64,000 nucleotides of DNA, taken from contig CAVVDT010000005.1 of NCBI GenBank assembly GCA_963747005.1, positions 1 to 64,000 of the forward strand. The letters run 5' to 3'. Under the pieces are notes generated by a model. It was not told the DNA's origin. It saw nothing but the letters and a program-made list of their open reading frames with translations, and searched no databases. Each line of letters opens with the position of its first letter. The first letter of the stretch is position 1. Source of the DNA: CAVVDT01 sp963747005. GTDB lineage: Bacteria; Pseudomonadota; Alphaproteobacteria; Rhizobiales; Aestuariivirgaceae. The translations under genes and the position numbers were made by a program. Below, one piece after another: positions 45,969 through 54,621 of the stretch.

Positions 45969-47026
45969 TGGACCCATCCCCCGAGCTGCCGCCCGAGAGA
46001 ATCGATACGCCCGCCGCCTGGGTCGGCGAAGAGATGGCGCGGCACCCCGAACGCTGGATGGTACAGCTTGGCGATCGCGACATTGCCGACCTGGAAGCCG
46101 CCGCGACCGCCTATCTCGCCCGTACCAGGGACATCGGCGCGCTGGGCGCGGCGGATTTCCCGCTGCCGCACTTTGCGGCGCACCTCGAAGCGCTGCGGGA
46201 AAGACTGGTCAACGGCATCGGCTTCGAGCTGTTGCGCGGCCTGCCGGTCGAGCGCTATTCGCAGGAAATGGCGGCGACGATTTTTTGCGGCATCGGCGCC
46301 CATCTGGGTTCGGCGCGCTCGCAGAACGCGGCCGGTCACATCCTCGGGCACGTGCGCAATACCGGCGCCAATGCGCTGGACCCCAACACGCGCATCTATC
46401 TCACCGCCGAGCGGCAGACTTTCCATACCGATTCTGCCGATGTGGTCGGGCTCCTGTGCCTGCGTGACGCTAGGCAAGGCGGCGATTCGCTGCTGGTCAG
46501 CACGCTCACCCTCTACAACGAAATGCGGCGCATCCGGCCGGACCTTGTGCGTGCCTTGTTCGATCCCATCGCCACCGACCGGCGCGGCGAGGTGCCGGCA
46601 GGCCAGAAGCCCTATTTCGAGATTCCGGTATTCAACTGGCATGAAGGCCGCCTCACCGGCCTCTATCAGCGGCAATATATCGACTCAGCCCAGCGCTTTG
46701 CCGACGCCATGCGTCTCAGCCCGGCGCATGTGGAGGCGCTGGACCTTTTCGACCGCCTGGCCAACGATCCGCGCCTGAACTTCTCCATGCGCCTTCGTCC
46801 CGGCGACATGCAGTTCGTCTACAACCACACACTGCTGCATGACCGCACCGGCTTTGTAGACTGGCCCGAACCGGAAAAGCGCCGGCACCTGTTGCGCCTG
46901 TGGCTGTCGATCCCCGGCGACCGCTCCCTGCCCGACTGCTTTGCGCAACGCTACGGCTCCATCGAGCCCGGCAATCGCGGCGGCATCATCACCGACGGCA
47001 CACGCCTCAATGTGCCGCTGGATTAG
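45965..47026 (+). CDS. TauD/TfdA-family Fe(II)/2-oxoglutarate dioxygenase
   Basis: 353 aa. Iron ligands: FHTDSADVVGLLCL (HxD) and the distal His in YNHTLLHDRTG; HLLRLWLSIPG holds the 2-oxoglutarate-binding Arg. N-terminal part is longer than in TauD. ATG 45965 overlaps the upstream flavoprotein stop (4 nt), so translation is coupled. Family members hydroxylate taurine, carnitine precursors and other small molecules; the pairing with a demethylating flavoprotein points to a methylated amine or similar. Its end overlaps the last gene of the convergent membrane-complex operon by 4 nt. Confidence 0.9.
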   Translation: MMDPSPELPPERIDTPAAWVGEEMARHPERWMVQLGDRDIADLEAAATAYLARTRDIGALGAADFPLPHFAAHLEALRERLVNGIGFELLRGLPVERYSQEMAATIFCGIGAHLGSARSQNAAGHILGHVRNTGANALDPNTRIYLTAERQTFHTDSADVVGLLCLRDARQGGDSLLVSTLTLYNEMRRIRPDLVRALFDPIATDRRGEVPAGQKPYFEIPVFNWHEGRLTGLYQRQYIDSAQRFADAMRLSPAHVEALDLFDRLANDPRLNFSMRLRPGDMQFVYNHTLLHDRTGFVDWPEPEKRRHLLRLWLSIPGDRSLPDCFAQRYGSIEPGNRGGIITDGTRLNVPLD

Positions 47027-47541
47027 GCCTCCATCGCCTCGAACAGGCTGATCAGCCCTTTGAGGATGTCCAGCGGCGGTGGCGGGCAGCCCCTGACCGT
47101 CACATCCACCGGGATCACCGCCGAAACCGGGCCGGCGACGGCATAGCTGCCGGCAAAGACGCCGCAGTCATGGGCGCAGTCGCCCACCGCCACCACCCAT
47201 TTGGGCTCGGGCGCTGCCGCATAGGTGCGCTCGAGCGCCTCTTTCATGTTGCAGGTCACCGGCCCCGTCACCAAGAGGATGTCGGCATGGCGGGGCGATG
47301 CCACGAATTTCAGGCCGAAGCGCTCGATGTCGTAGACCGGGTTGTTGAGGGCGTTGATCTCCAGTTCGCAGCCATTGCACGAGCCGGCGTCGATCTCGCG
47401 GATGGCGAGCGAGCGGCCGAGGCGGCGGCGCGCCTTCCTGGCGAGGGCCTGTGCGACTTCTGCCAGCATGTCGGCGGGCGCAACCGGCGCCTTGACGACG
47501 GCGGGGCCTTTCATGAGGGCGGTGAGGAGCAGGGTGCGCAT
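47023..47541 (-). CDS. Hydrogenase-4/complex-I-like small subunit (HyfI/NuoB type)
   Basis: 172 aa. The [4Fe-4S] (N2-like) ligands are visible: GSCNGCELEINALNNP, LLVTGPVTCNMKEALE, VGDCAHDCGVF and VRGCPPPPLDILKG. It is the electron-carrying small subunit that sits on the large subunit. It is the last gene of the minus-strand operon. A MITE lies just 2 bp upstream of its ATG, separating it from the large-subunit gene; removing the MITE would leave stop and start 2 nt apart. Confidence 0.92.
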   Translation of the reverse strand: MRTLLLTALMKGPAVVKAPVAPADMLAEVAQALARKARRRLGRSLAIREIDAGSCNGCELEINALNNPVYDIERFGLKFVASPRHADILLVTGPVTCNMKEALERTYAAAPEPKWVVAVGDCAHDCGVFAGSYAVAGPVSAVIPVDVTVRGCPPPPLDILKGLISLFEAMEA

Positions 47542-47543
47542 GG

Positions 47544-47816
47544 CTAGCCGGCATTTCTCACAAGGACATGGTGGTGATCACGCGCGGACGAGTCCGGTCC
47601 GCGTCGGAAGGCGGCGAAGAGCGTAGCGGCAACTACAGGCGAGACGGCTTGCGGCGCGGGCGGCCGTCGGCGCGCGACCCTGCGGGCGGGGCGAAAATGA
47701 CGACAGGCTACGTTAGGCCGCTTGCCCGTAGCCCCACTACGATCTGCGCGTCCTGCCTTGCCTGTCGTCATTTTCGCCTCCGTCACGGCCATGTCCTTGT
47801 GAGAAATGCCGGCTAG
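47544..47816. mobile_element. CTAG-flanked MITE between two operon genes
   Basis: Perfect 28-bp terminal inverted repeats: CTAGCCGGCATTTCTCACAA... at 47544-47571 and its complement at 47789-47816. CTAG occurs at both ends and, being palindromic, is either the repeat tip or a 4-bp target duplication around a 265-bp element. Internally GGCGAAAATGACGACAGGC (about 47690-47708) pairs with its complement (about 47760-47778). There is no transposase. The stop codon of the upstream large-subunit gene (TAG) is part of the right CTAG. Confidence 0.9.
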
Positions 47817-49309
47817 ATATCGTGGCCGGAATAGGAGCAGTTGAAGGATTTGTTGCACAACGGGAAATCGGCGACGATGTTGCCCTCGACGGCGGCTTCC
47901 AAGAGCGGCCACTGGAACCACGAGGCATCGCGGGCATGCACATGGGCGATCCGCCCGTTCTTGCCGATAGCGACGGCGATGAAGACGTCGCCGCGAAACG
48001 CTTCCGTCAGCGCCGCCCCCTCGCCTGCCGTCTTCCCTGGCAATTCGACTGCCAGCGGCCCCTTCGGCAGCTTGTCGAGAAGCTGGCGAACGATGGCAAG
48101 GCTCTCAGCCGCCTCCTCGATGCGGATCCAGGCGCGGGCATTGACGTCGCCGTCCTGGCGGATCGGCACCTTGAAGTCGACCGTGTCATAGGGCGCGTAG
48201 CAGGCATCGCGGCGGGCATCGAAATCGCGGCCCGAGGCGCGGCCCACATGGCCGCCAGCGGCGAAACGCTTGACCAGATCGGCCGCAACGATGCCGGTGG
48301 TGACGGTGCGGTCGAGGATGGAGGGTGAATCGTCGTAGATGCGGACGATCTGGGCGAAGCCCTTTTCGACCGCGTCCAGCGCCTGCCGCAGATCCGCGGT
48401 TTCCTTGTCGGAAAGGTCGACGGCGACGCCGCCGGGGACGATGCAGTCCATCATCAGGCGGTGGCCGAAGGCGCGGCCGGTCGCCTGCAACAGGTTCTCG
48501 CGCAACAGGCTACAGCGGGCGTTGAGCGCCACGGCGCTGGCGTCGTTGCAGATGGCGCCAAAATCATTGACGTGGTTCGAGAGGCGCTCAAGTTCGGCCT
48601 TGATACCGCGCAGGGCGGTGGCGCGGGCCGGTGCCTCGATGCCGAGCGCCGTCTCGACGGCGCGGGCAAAGCCGAAGGCATAGGCCACCGTGCTGTCGCC
48701 CGATACCCGACCAACGATCCGCGCCGCCGCAGCGGGCGCAAGGCCGACGCACAGCTTCTCTATGCCCTTGTGGGTGTAGCCGAGACGCTCTTCCAGCCGC
48801 ACCACCGCCTCGCCATTGGCGGTGAAGCGGAAATGCCCCGGCTCGATGATGCCGGCGTGCACCGGGCCGACCGGAATCTGGTGCAGGCTCTCGCCCTCGG
48901 CGGCGAGGAATTGATAGCGCTCGGGCGGTGCGGCCGCCTTGCCGGACCAGCGGCCATGGTCGAGCCAGCCGCGCTCATCGGGGAGCCCTTCGGGCCGGGT
49001 GCCGTAGAGATCGCGCATGGCGCGTTCGAGGCGGATGGCGGGCGGATGGTAGCGGCCCACCGAAGGATAGGCGCCGTTGCGGCAGGCGATCGTGGCGATC
49101 ATCCTTGTCGTGCCGCCGCGCTCCATGAGGGCCATGCGCATGCGGCCGCGCTCGTGCCACAGCGCCACGAGGTCGTTGCGGCCTTGCGCGCAGCCGATGG
49201 CCAGGGCGCTCCACTCCGCCTTGCCGACCTTCAGGCGGACGAAGCCGTCCGGACCCGCCGTCATGCCGGCGGCGACTTCGGCAACCGCTTTGGGCAGGGC
49301 GCGCGTCAT
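47813..49309 (-). CDS. Hydrogenase-4-like large subunit (HyfG/NuoCD type), nickel site lost
   Basis: 498 aa from ATG 49309. N-terminal NuoC-like part (1-150) and NuoD-like part (150-498): IPVGPVHAGIIEPGHFRF, LEERLGYTHKGIEKL, ALRGIKAELERLSNHVNDFG. Where hydrogenases have RxCGxC it reads ARIVGRVSGDSTVAYA, so the two N-terminal Ni-Fe cysteines are missing. The C-terminus is DFPLCNKSFNCSYSGHDI; its two cysteines are spaced CxxxxxC rather than CxxC. Active NiFe hydrogenase chemistry is therefore unlikely, and the complex fits the energy-converting hydrogenase-related (Ehr) type. It overlaps the upstream gene by 4 nt. Confidence 0.9.
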   Translation of the reverse strand: MTRALPKAVAEVAAGMTAGPDGFVRLKVGKAEWSALAIGCAQGRNDLVALWHERGRMRMALMERGGTTRMIATIACRNGAYPSVGRYHPPAIRLERAMRDLYGTRPEGLPDERGWLDHGRWSGKAAAPPERYQFLAAEGESLHQIPVGPVHAGIIEPGHFRFTANGEAVVRLEERLGYTHKGIEKLCVGLAPAAAARIVGRVSGDSTVAYAFGFARAVETALGIEAPARATALRGIKAELERLSNHVNDFGAICNDASAVALNARCSLLRENLLQATGRAFGHRLMMDCIVPGGVAVDLSDKETADLRQALDAVEKGFAQIVRIYDDSPSILDRTVTTGIVAADLVKRFAAGGHVGRASGRDFDARRDACYAPYDTVDFKVPIRQDGDVNARAWIRIEEAAESLAIVRQLLDKLPKGPLAVELPGKTAGEGAALTEAFRGDVFIAVAIGKNGRIAHVHARDASWFQWPLLEAAVEGNIVADFPLCNKSFNCSYSGHDI

Positions 49310-50742
49310 CCCAGGAACGCCGCCGCGCGCTGGAACCAGGCCACCAATGCTCCGGGCAGATAGAGCCCGGCAATGAGGACGATGAGAAGATGCAGGGCAA
49401 AGGGGATGGACGACGCCTTCACCTCGTGGGCCGGTTCGTTGGGCTCGCCGAACAGCATGGATTGCAGCCGCAACAGCAACGCCCCGAAGGCAACGACGAG
49501 ACCGAAGGCCGGCAGCAGCGCCAGCCACGGGTGGCGGGCGAAGGTGGTGGTGAGAATGAGGAACTCGCTCATGAACACCCCGAACGGCGGCAGGCCGGAA
49601 ATCGCCAGCACGCCGAGGCCCAGACCGACGGCAAGGCCGGGATGGCTGACGGAAAGCCCCCTGATATCGGCGATGCGCTGGGTGCCCTTGGCCTGGGCCA
49701 CATGGCCGACGGCATAGAAGATCGCCGACTTGGTGAGGCTGTGCATGGTCATGTGCAGGAGGCCGGCGAAATTGGCCAGCGGCCCGCCGAGGCCGAAGGC
49801 GAAGGTGATGAGCCCCATGTGCTCGATGGAGGAATAGGCAAACAGGCGTTTGATGTCGCGGCGGCGGTAGAGCATGAAGGCGGCAAAGATCAGCGACACC
49901 AGCCCCATGACGATGAGGATCGGGCCGGGACGCATGGCCATCGGGTTGGCCGAAATCAGCATCTTGAAGCGCAACAGGGCATAGAGTGCCACGTTCAGCA
50001 ACAGCCCGGAGAGCACGGCCGATATGGGCGTCGGCCCTTCGGAATGGGCATCGGGCAGCCAGGCATGCATGGGTGCCAGTCCCACCTTGGTGCCGTAGCC
50101 GACCAGCAGGAAGACGAAGGCGAGGTTGAGCAGCGACACATCGAGGCGGCCGGCATTGGCGTGCAGCAGGCTCCACGACATGGCGTTCACCCCCTCGCCC
50201 AACGCGGCCTGGCCGGCGAGATAGGTGAGGATGGTGCCGAAGAAGGCGAGCGAAATACCGACCGATCCGAGGATGAAGTATTTCCATGCCGCCTCGATGG
50301 CTTCGGGCGTCCGGTAGAGTCCGACCATCACCACGGTGATGAGGGTGGCGAGTTCGAGGCCCACCCACATGAGACCGATATTGTTGGCCAGAAGCGCCAG
50401 GTTCATCGAGCCCATCATCACCTGGTACATGGCGTGATAGAAACGCACCGCCAAGACGCTGACGCGCCCGGTCTCGATCTCGTGGCCGATATAGCTGGCC
50501 GAAAACAGCGCGGCGGTGAAGCCGACCAGCGTGTTGAGGACGATGAAGACGATGTTGACGTCATCGACGATGAACCAGGTGTCGACGCCGCGATCGACTG
50601 CCAGGAAACGCAGGCCGGCGAGAAAGGTCGCAAAGGCCGCCAGCACGTTGAGCCGCGCCGTCAGCCGGTAGCCCGGCAACAGTGCCAGCAGCACCGCCGA
50701 GGCGAAGGGGATGACGATCACCGCGTAGGCCAACTGGTCCAT
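49306..50742 (-). CDS. HyfF-like antiporter-type membrane subunit
   Basis: About 478 aa, roughly 13-14 membrane helices; start at the ATG overlapping the upstream TGA (GTG at 50745 is possible). Typical NuoN/MrpD family motifs: LMWVGLELATLITVVMVGLY (Glu in TM5-like helix), GTKVGLAPMHAWLPDAHSEG (Lys and His-Ala-Trp-Leu), KRLFAYSSIEHMGLITFAFG. These residues form the proton-pumping half-channel in complex I relatives. Fifth gene-order position in the operon (B-C-E-F-G-I). Confidence 0.93.
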   Translation of the reverse strand: MDQLAYAVIVIPFASAVLLALLPGYRLTARLNVLAAFATFLAGLRFLAVDRGVDTWFIVDDVNIVFIVLNTLVGFTAALFSASYIGHEIETGRVSVLAVRFYHAMYQVMMGSMNLALLANNIGLMWVGLELATLITVVMVGLYRTPEAIEAAWKYFILGSVGISLAFFGTILTYLAGQAALGEGVNAMSWSLLHANAGRLDVSLLNLAFVFLLVGYGTKVGLAPMHAWLPDAHSEGPTPISAVLSGLLLNVALYALLRFKMLISANPMAMRPGPILIVMGLVSLIFAAFMLYRRRDIKRLFAYSSIEHMGLITFAFGLGGPLANFAGLLHMTMHSLTKSAIFYAVGHVAQAKGTQRIADIRGLSVSHPGLAVGLGLGVLAISGLPPFGVFMSEFLILTTTFARHPWLALLPAFGLVVAFGALLLRLQSMLFGEPNEPAHEVKASSIPFALHLLIVLIAGLYLPGALVAWFQRAAAFLG

Positions 50743-51398
50743 CACTTGTCCCCGCGTACCTGTTCCAGTGCCTCCACATCCACGGTGTCGAAACGCTCGC
50801 GGATGCGGAACACGAAGACGGCGAACACGAACAGCGCGATCAGCACCGAGAACGCCACGGAAATCTCGACCACCAGCGGCATGCCCCTCGCCCCGGTGGC
50901 GCCGAGGATCAGACCGTTCTCGATCGACATGAAGCCGATGATCTGGGTGACGGCGTTGCGCCTGGTGATCATCATCAGCAAGCCGAGCAGGATGATGGCG
51001 AGCGCGATGGCCAGGCCCTCGCGCGCCAGAGCCGGTGCGGCGGCGGTAGCTTTCAGGATAAGCAGCAGCGACAGCGCGGTGAGGCCGAGGCCGATGAGCA
51101 TGGTGAAGCCGACGCCCACCACCTTTTCAACGTCGCGGTGGATGCCGAGACGGGCGATCATGCGGTTGAGCGCCACGGGGATGACGATGCCCTTGAGGCC
51201 GAGCGCCAGCGCGGCGGTGATGAACAGATGCGGGCGGTCCTGCGCCCAGGCCTCCCACGCCACCGCCAGCGACAGGATGATGGCCTGCAAGGCAAAGGTC
51301 CTGAGCACCGCCAGCACGCGGTCCTGATAGAGCAATGCGAAGCTCGCCACCAGCATCAGCCCGGCAAGGAAGTGGGAGACATCGTAAGCGTGGTTCAA
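50742..51398 (-). CDS. HyfE-like membrane subunit (NuoK/MrpC-like)
   Basis: 218 aa starting at TTG 51398, chosen because it follows SD AGGAGG and overlaps the preceding stop (TTGA). About seven helices. ITRRNAVTQIIGFMSIENGL carries the conserved Glu of the NuoK/HyfE core, and VEISVAFSVLIALFVFAVFV ends the protein. It links the two antiporter-like subunits with the rest of the membrane arm. Confidence 0.88.
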   Translation of the reverse strand: MNHAYDVSHFLAGLMLVASFALLYQDRVLAVLRTFALQAIILSLAVAWEAWAQDRPHLFITAALALGLKGIVIPVALNRMIARLGIHRDVEKVVGVGFTMLIGLGLTALSLLLILKATAAAPALAREGLAIALAIILLGLLMMITRRNAVTQIIGFMSIENGLILGATGARGMPLVVEISVAFSVLIALFVFAVFVFRIRERFDTVDVEALEQVRGDK

Positions 51399-52360
51399 TG
51401 CAGGACCTCCTGCGTCAGGAACGAGAGCAGGATGGCAAGGAAGGCGAAGATGAAGGCGACGCCGAGGAATTCGCTGACCCTGAAGACCCGCATCTTGGCA
51501 ATCGAGACTTCCCAGACGCCGAGTGCCACGGCGGCAACCGCCAGCTTGCCGACGTAGAAGGCGCCGCCCAGGGCCCAGGCCGCGATGCCCGCTTGGGCGG
51601 GCGCAATGCCGTAGGGTACGAACAGGCAGATCACCAGCGAGAAATAGAGCACCAGCTTCAGTTGCCCGGCGGCCTCGATCATCGCCAGATGGCGGCCGGA
51701 ATATTCCAGCACCATCGCCTCGTGCACCATGGTGAGTTCGAGATGGGTTGCCGGGTTGTCGACGGGAATGCGGGCATTTTCGGCCAGCGCCACGATGACG
51801 AGCGACATCAGGGCGAGGCCCAGCGAAACGCGGATCGCCAGCGGCTGGGCGATGAAGAAGTCGGCCACCGCCGGCAGGCGCGTGGTGCCGGCGGCCAGGG
51901 CCATGGTGAGCACTACAAGCAGCATGGCCGGCTCGGCGAGGGAGGAAATCATCATCTCGCGCGACGAACCGATGCCGCCGAAGGAGGTGCCGACATCCAT
52001 GCCGGCCAGCGCCAGCAGGGCGCGCGCCGCCCCGGCGATCGCCACCAGCGCCACCACGTCGGCCGCCCAGTTGAACATCAGGCCGGAGGCGAATGTGGGC
52101 ACCAGCGCGGCGGCGACCCAGGTGAGCGCGAAGATCACATAGGGCGCTGCCCGAAACAGCCATGAGGCGTTATCGGCCACCACGGCTTCCTTTCTCACCA
52201 GCTTGAGGAGATCGCGATAGGCTTGCACCAGTGGCGGACCCTGGCGGCGCATGAGGCGCGCCTTGACCAGCCGGGTAACGCCGGCCACCGCCGGGGCCAC
52301 CAGCAGCACCAGCATCATCTGGGCGCCCTGCGCCATGAGCGCGATGAAGGTTTCGGCCAT
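51395..52360 (-). CDS. HyfC-like membrane subunit (NuoH type)
   Basis: 321 aa from ATG 52360, overlapping the upstream stop as TGATG. Eight-helix NuoH/HycD fold: LVKARLMRRQGPPLVQAYRD, LVRKEAVVADNASWLF, ALAENARIPVDNPATHLELT (glutamates of the E-channel), MVHEAMVLEYSGRHLAMIE. It anchors the hydrophilic subunits and connects them to proton translocation. Confidence 0.93.
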   Translation of the reverse strand: MAETFIALMAQGAQMMLVLLVAPAVAGVTRLVKARLMRRQGPPLVQAYRDLLKLVRKEAVVADNASWLFRAAPYVIFALTWVAAALVPTFASGLMFNWAADVVALVAIAGAARALLALAGMDVGTSFGGIGSSREMMISSLAEPAMLLVVLTMALAAGTTRLPAVADFFIAQPLAIRVSLGLALMSLVIVALAENARIPVDNPATHLELTMVHEAMVLEYSGRHLAMIEAAGQLKLVLYFSLVICLFVPYGIAPAQAGIAAWALGGAFYVGKLAVAAVALGVWEVSIAKMRVFRVSEFLGVAFIFAFLAILLSFLTQEVLH

Positions 52361-54378
52361 CACACCCACACCGCGGTAAACAGAAGAAGCGCGATCAGCG
52401 CCACGAACATCGCCACCAGATAGCGCCGGATGGTGAGGAACTGCAGGGTGTTGAGGCGGCGTGACGTCGTCAGCACGGTCTCGGCCGGCGCGGCATAGAG
52501 ATATTCCCACACGGGATCGCGCAGGCTGACCATGAGGCTGGCGGGCCGCTGGTCACCGGGGGCCGGCATGTCGATGGCTTCGCGGGCCGAAAAGACCGCG
52601 GCGCCATAGACGCGGCGCAGCGGCTGGCTGAAACTGGAGGCCGTGTACTGGGTCATGGGCGAGGGTTCGGGAAAGCCGCAATCCCAGGCCGGCGCGCGGC
52701 GGGTGCGGCGATTGGAGGCCCAGTGGATGAGGAGCGTGGTCAGGCCCGCCGAGATCGCCACGAAGCCGAAGATGACCGGCGCATCATAGGTGCTGCGCGC
52801 GGCATCGAAGGCGACCAGCGAGAACGGCGTGGGTCCGGCGCCCAGACCCGGCAGATGCAGGCCGACGAGGGTGTCGAGGACCGGCGCGATGGCGGCGGCG
52901 AGGACATTGCCGAACAGGCCGCCCAGCACACAAAGCGTTGCCAGAAAAGCCATTGCGGCGGTTTGTTGATAAGGAGATTCATGCGCATTGGCGGCTTGAT
53001 CGCTGCGCGGGCGACCGAGGAACACGATGCCGTAGACCCTGACGAAGCAGGCCGCCGCCAGCCCCGCCGCCAGCGCCAGCAGCGCCCCGACCAGCGGCGA
53101 CATGAAGCGTAAGAGCGGTTCGGGAAAGGCCGGCCCCGCCAATACCGACTGGAACAAGAGCCATTCGGAGACGAAGCCGTTGAGGGGCGGCAGGGCGGAA
53201 ATGGCCAAGGCCCCGATGAGAAAATAGACGGCGGTCTTGGGCATGCGGTGGATGAGGCCGCCGAGACCGTCGAAATCGCGCCGGCCGGTGGCATGGAGGA
53301 CCGCACCGGCGCCGAGAAACAGCAACGACTTGAACCAGGAATGATTGATGACATGCAGCAGGGCAGCAGCCATGGCGATGGCGGCGGCGGCCTTCAGGCC
53401 GCTTGCCCGAAATGCCAGGGCAAGGCCCAGCCCGGCATAGATGATGCCGATATTCTCCACCGTGGAATAGGCAAGAACGCGCTTCAGGTCGTTGTCGAGC
53501 ACGGCATAGAGCAATGCCCCCACCGCGGTGAAGGCGCCGAACAGCAGCAGCGGCAGCGACCACCACCACACCGGCGGCCCCATGAGGTCGAAGACGATGC
53601 GGATGAGGCCGTAGACCGCCACCTTGGTCATGACGCCCGACATCAGGGCCGAGACATGCGAGGGTGCGGCCGGGTGGGCGAGCGGTAGCCAGGCATTGAA
53701 CGGCATGATGCCGGCCTTGGAGCCGGTGCCGATGAAGGCGGCCATGAGGACGAGTCCCGCCACCAGCGGCGTCAGCGGGGTTGCGCGGATGACATCGAAG
53801 GCATAGCCCCCGGCGATGCCGGCCATGCCGCCGAAGGCGAACAGCAGCGCCACGGTGCCGATGATCGCCATCACCAGATAAGTGTGGGCGGCGTGGCGGG
53901 CCTCCTCGCTGCGATGATTGGAAATGACCAGCGCCCAGGAAGTGACCGACATCAGTTCCCACGAAAACAGGAAGCCGAAGGCATCGTCCGCCAGCAGCAC
54001 GAGGTTCATGGCGACGGCGAAGGCGGCAAAGAACGGCTCTATGCGCGGCGACAGTTCGTGCTCGCGATCGAGGCCGAGACCGTAGATCGAAGCGGCGACA
54101 ATGCCGGTATTGACCACCAGCCCGAAAAAGGCGCTCAGGGCATCGAGACGGAAGTGCAGTCCCACCGTCGGCAGGCCGATGGGCAGTGCCGCCTTCACAT
54201 CGGTACCGCCCAGCATGGCGGCGAGATCGACGCCGGCGGCCAGCAGCGCCGCGGCAAGGCACAAGGGATAGACGAAGGAAAGCGTGCGGCGATGAAAGAC
54301 CGCTGCCATGAGCGCGCAGACAAAGTAGGCGCCGATGGCGGTGGCGAGGATGGCGAGCAGCGTGTCGGCGCCCGGCAT
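52360..54378 (-). CDS. HyfB-like antiporter-type membrane subunit (NuoL/MrpA-like)
   Basis: 672 aa from ATG 54378 (SD GAGGG; ATG 54408 is possible). About 14-16 helices. LFSWELMSVTSWALVISNHR, GTGSKAGIMPFNAWLPLAHP, HVSALMSGVMTKVAVYGLIR and KRVLAYSTVENIGIIYAGLG are the canonical proton-channel motifs. First gene of the six-gene Ehr-type operon; the promoter lies in 54379-54621. No adjacent formate dehydrogenase or ferredoxin gene is seen, so the electron partner is unknown. Confidence 0.93.
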   Translation of the reverse strand: MPGADTLLAILATAIGAYFVCALMAAVFHRRTLSFVYPLCLAAALLAAGVDLAAMLGGTDVKAALPIGLPTVGLHFRLDALSAFFGLVVNTGIVAASIYGLGLDREHELSPRIEPFFAAFAVAMNLVLLADDAFGFLFSWELMSVTSWALVISNHRSEEARHAAHTYLVMAIIGTVALLFAFGGMAGIAGGYAFDVIRATPLTPLVAGLVLMAAFIGTGSKAGIMPFNAWLPLAHPAAPSHVSALMSGVMTKVAVYGLIRIVFDLMGPPVWWWSLPLLLFGAFTAVGALLYAVLDNDLKRVLAYSTVENIGIIYAGLGLALAFRASGLKAAAAIAMAAALLHVINHSWFKSLLFLGAGAVLHATGRRDFDGLGGLIHRMPKTAVYFLIGALAISALPPLNGFVSEWLLFQSVLAGPAFPEPLLRFMSPLVGALLALAAGLAAACFVRVYGIVFLGRPRSDQAANAHESPYQQTAAMAFLATLCVLGGLFGNVLAAAIAPVLDTLVGLHLPGLGAGPTPFSLVAFDAARSTYDAPVIFGFVAISAGLTTLLIHWASNRRTRRAPAWDCGFPEPSPMTQYTASSFSQPLRRVYGAAVFSAREAIDMPAPGDQRPASLMVSLRDPVWEYLYAAPAETVLTTSRRLNTLQFLTIRRYLVAMFVALIALLLFTAVWV

Positions 54379-54621
54379 CACAACACCCTCGGGCGCGGGC
54401 GCGGGCATTCAACAGGGCGATCGCGTAGATCCGTTTGCCCGCAACAGCCGTCGACGTTCATTTCAGCCCGCAAGCCCCATTCCGGCTGCAATCGCGCCTG
54501 CCACCGGTTCACTTCTCATCATGGCATAATCACTTTCGCGCAAAAAACCCAGAGGCCCGGCGACAAAGTCGCACCAACGAGCAAAGCTACCGGGCGATTG
54601 CCCCGTCGCGGTTGATCTGCA

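Noticed and set aside
47813..49309. Active NiFe hydrogenase large subunit
   Set aside because: The N-terminal CxxC is replaced by IVGRVSG and the C-terminal cysteine spacing is not CxxC.
49390..51327. 645-codon + strand frame
   Set aside because: It is antisense to the hyf-type genes; its Gln/His/Glu-rich composition is typical of a complementary-strand shadow.
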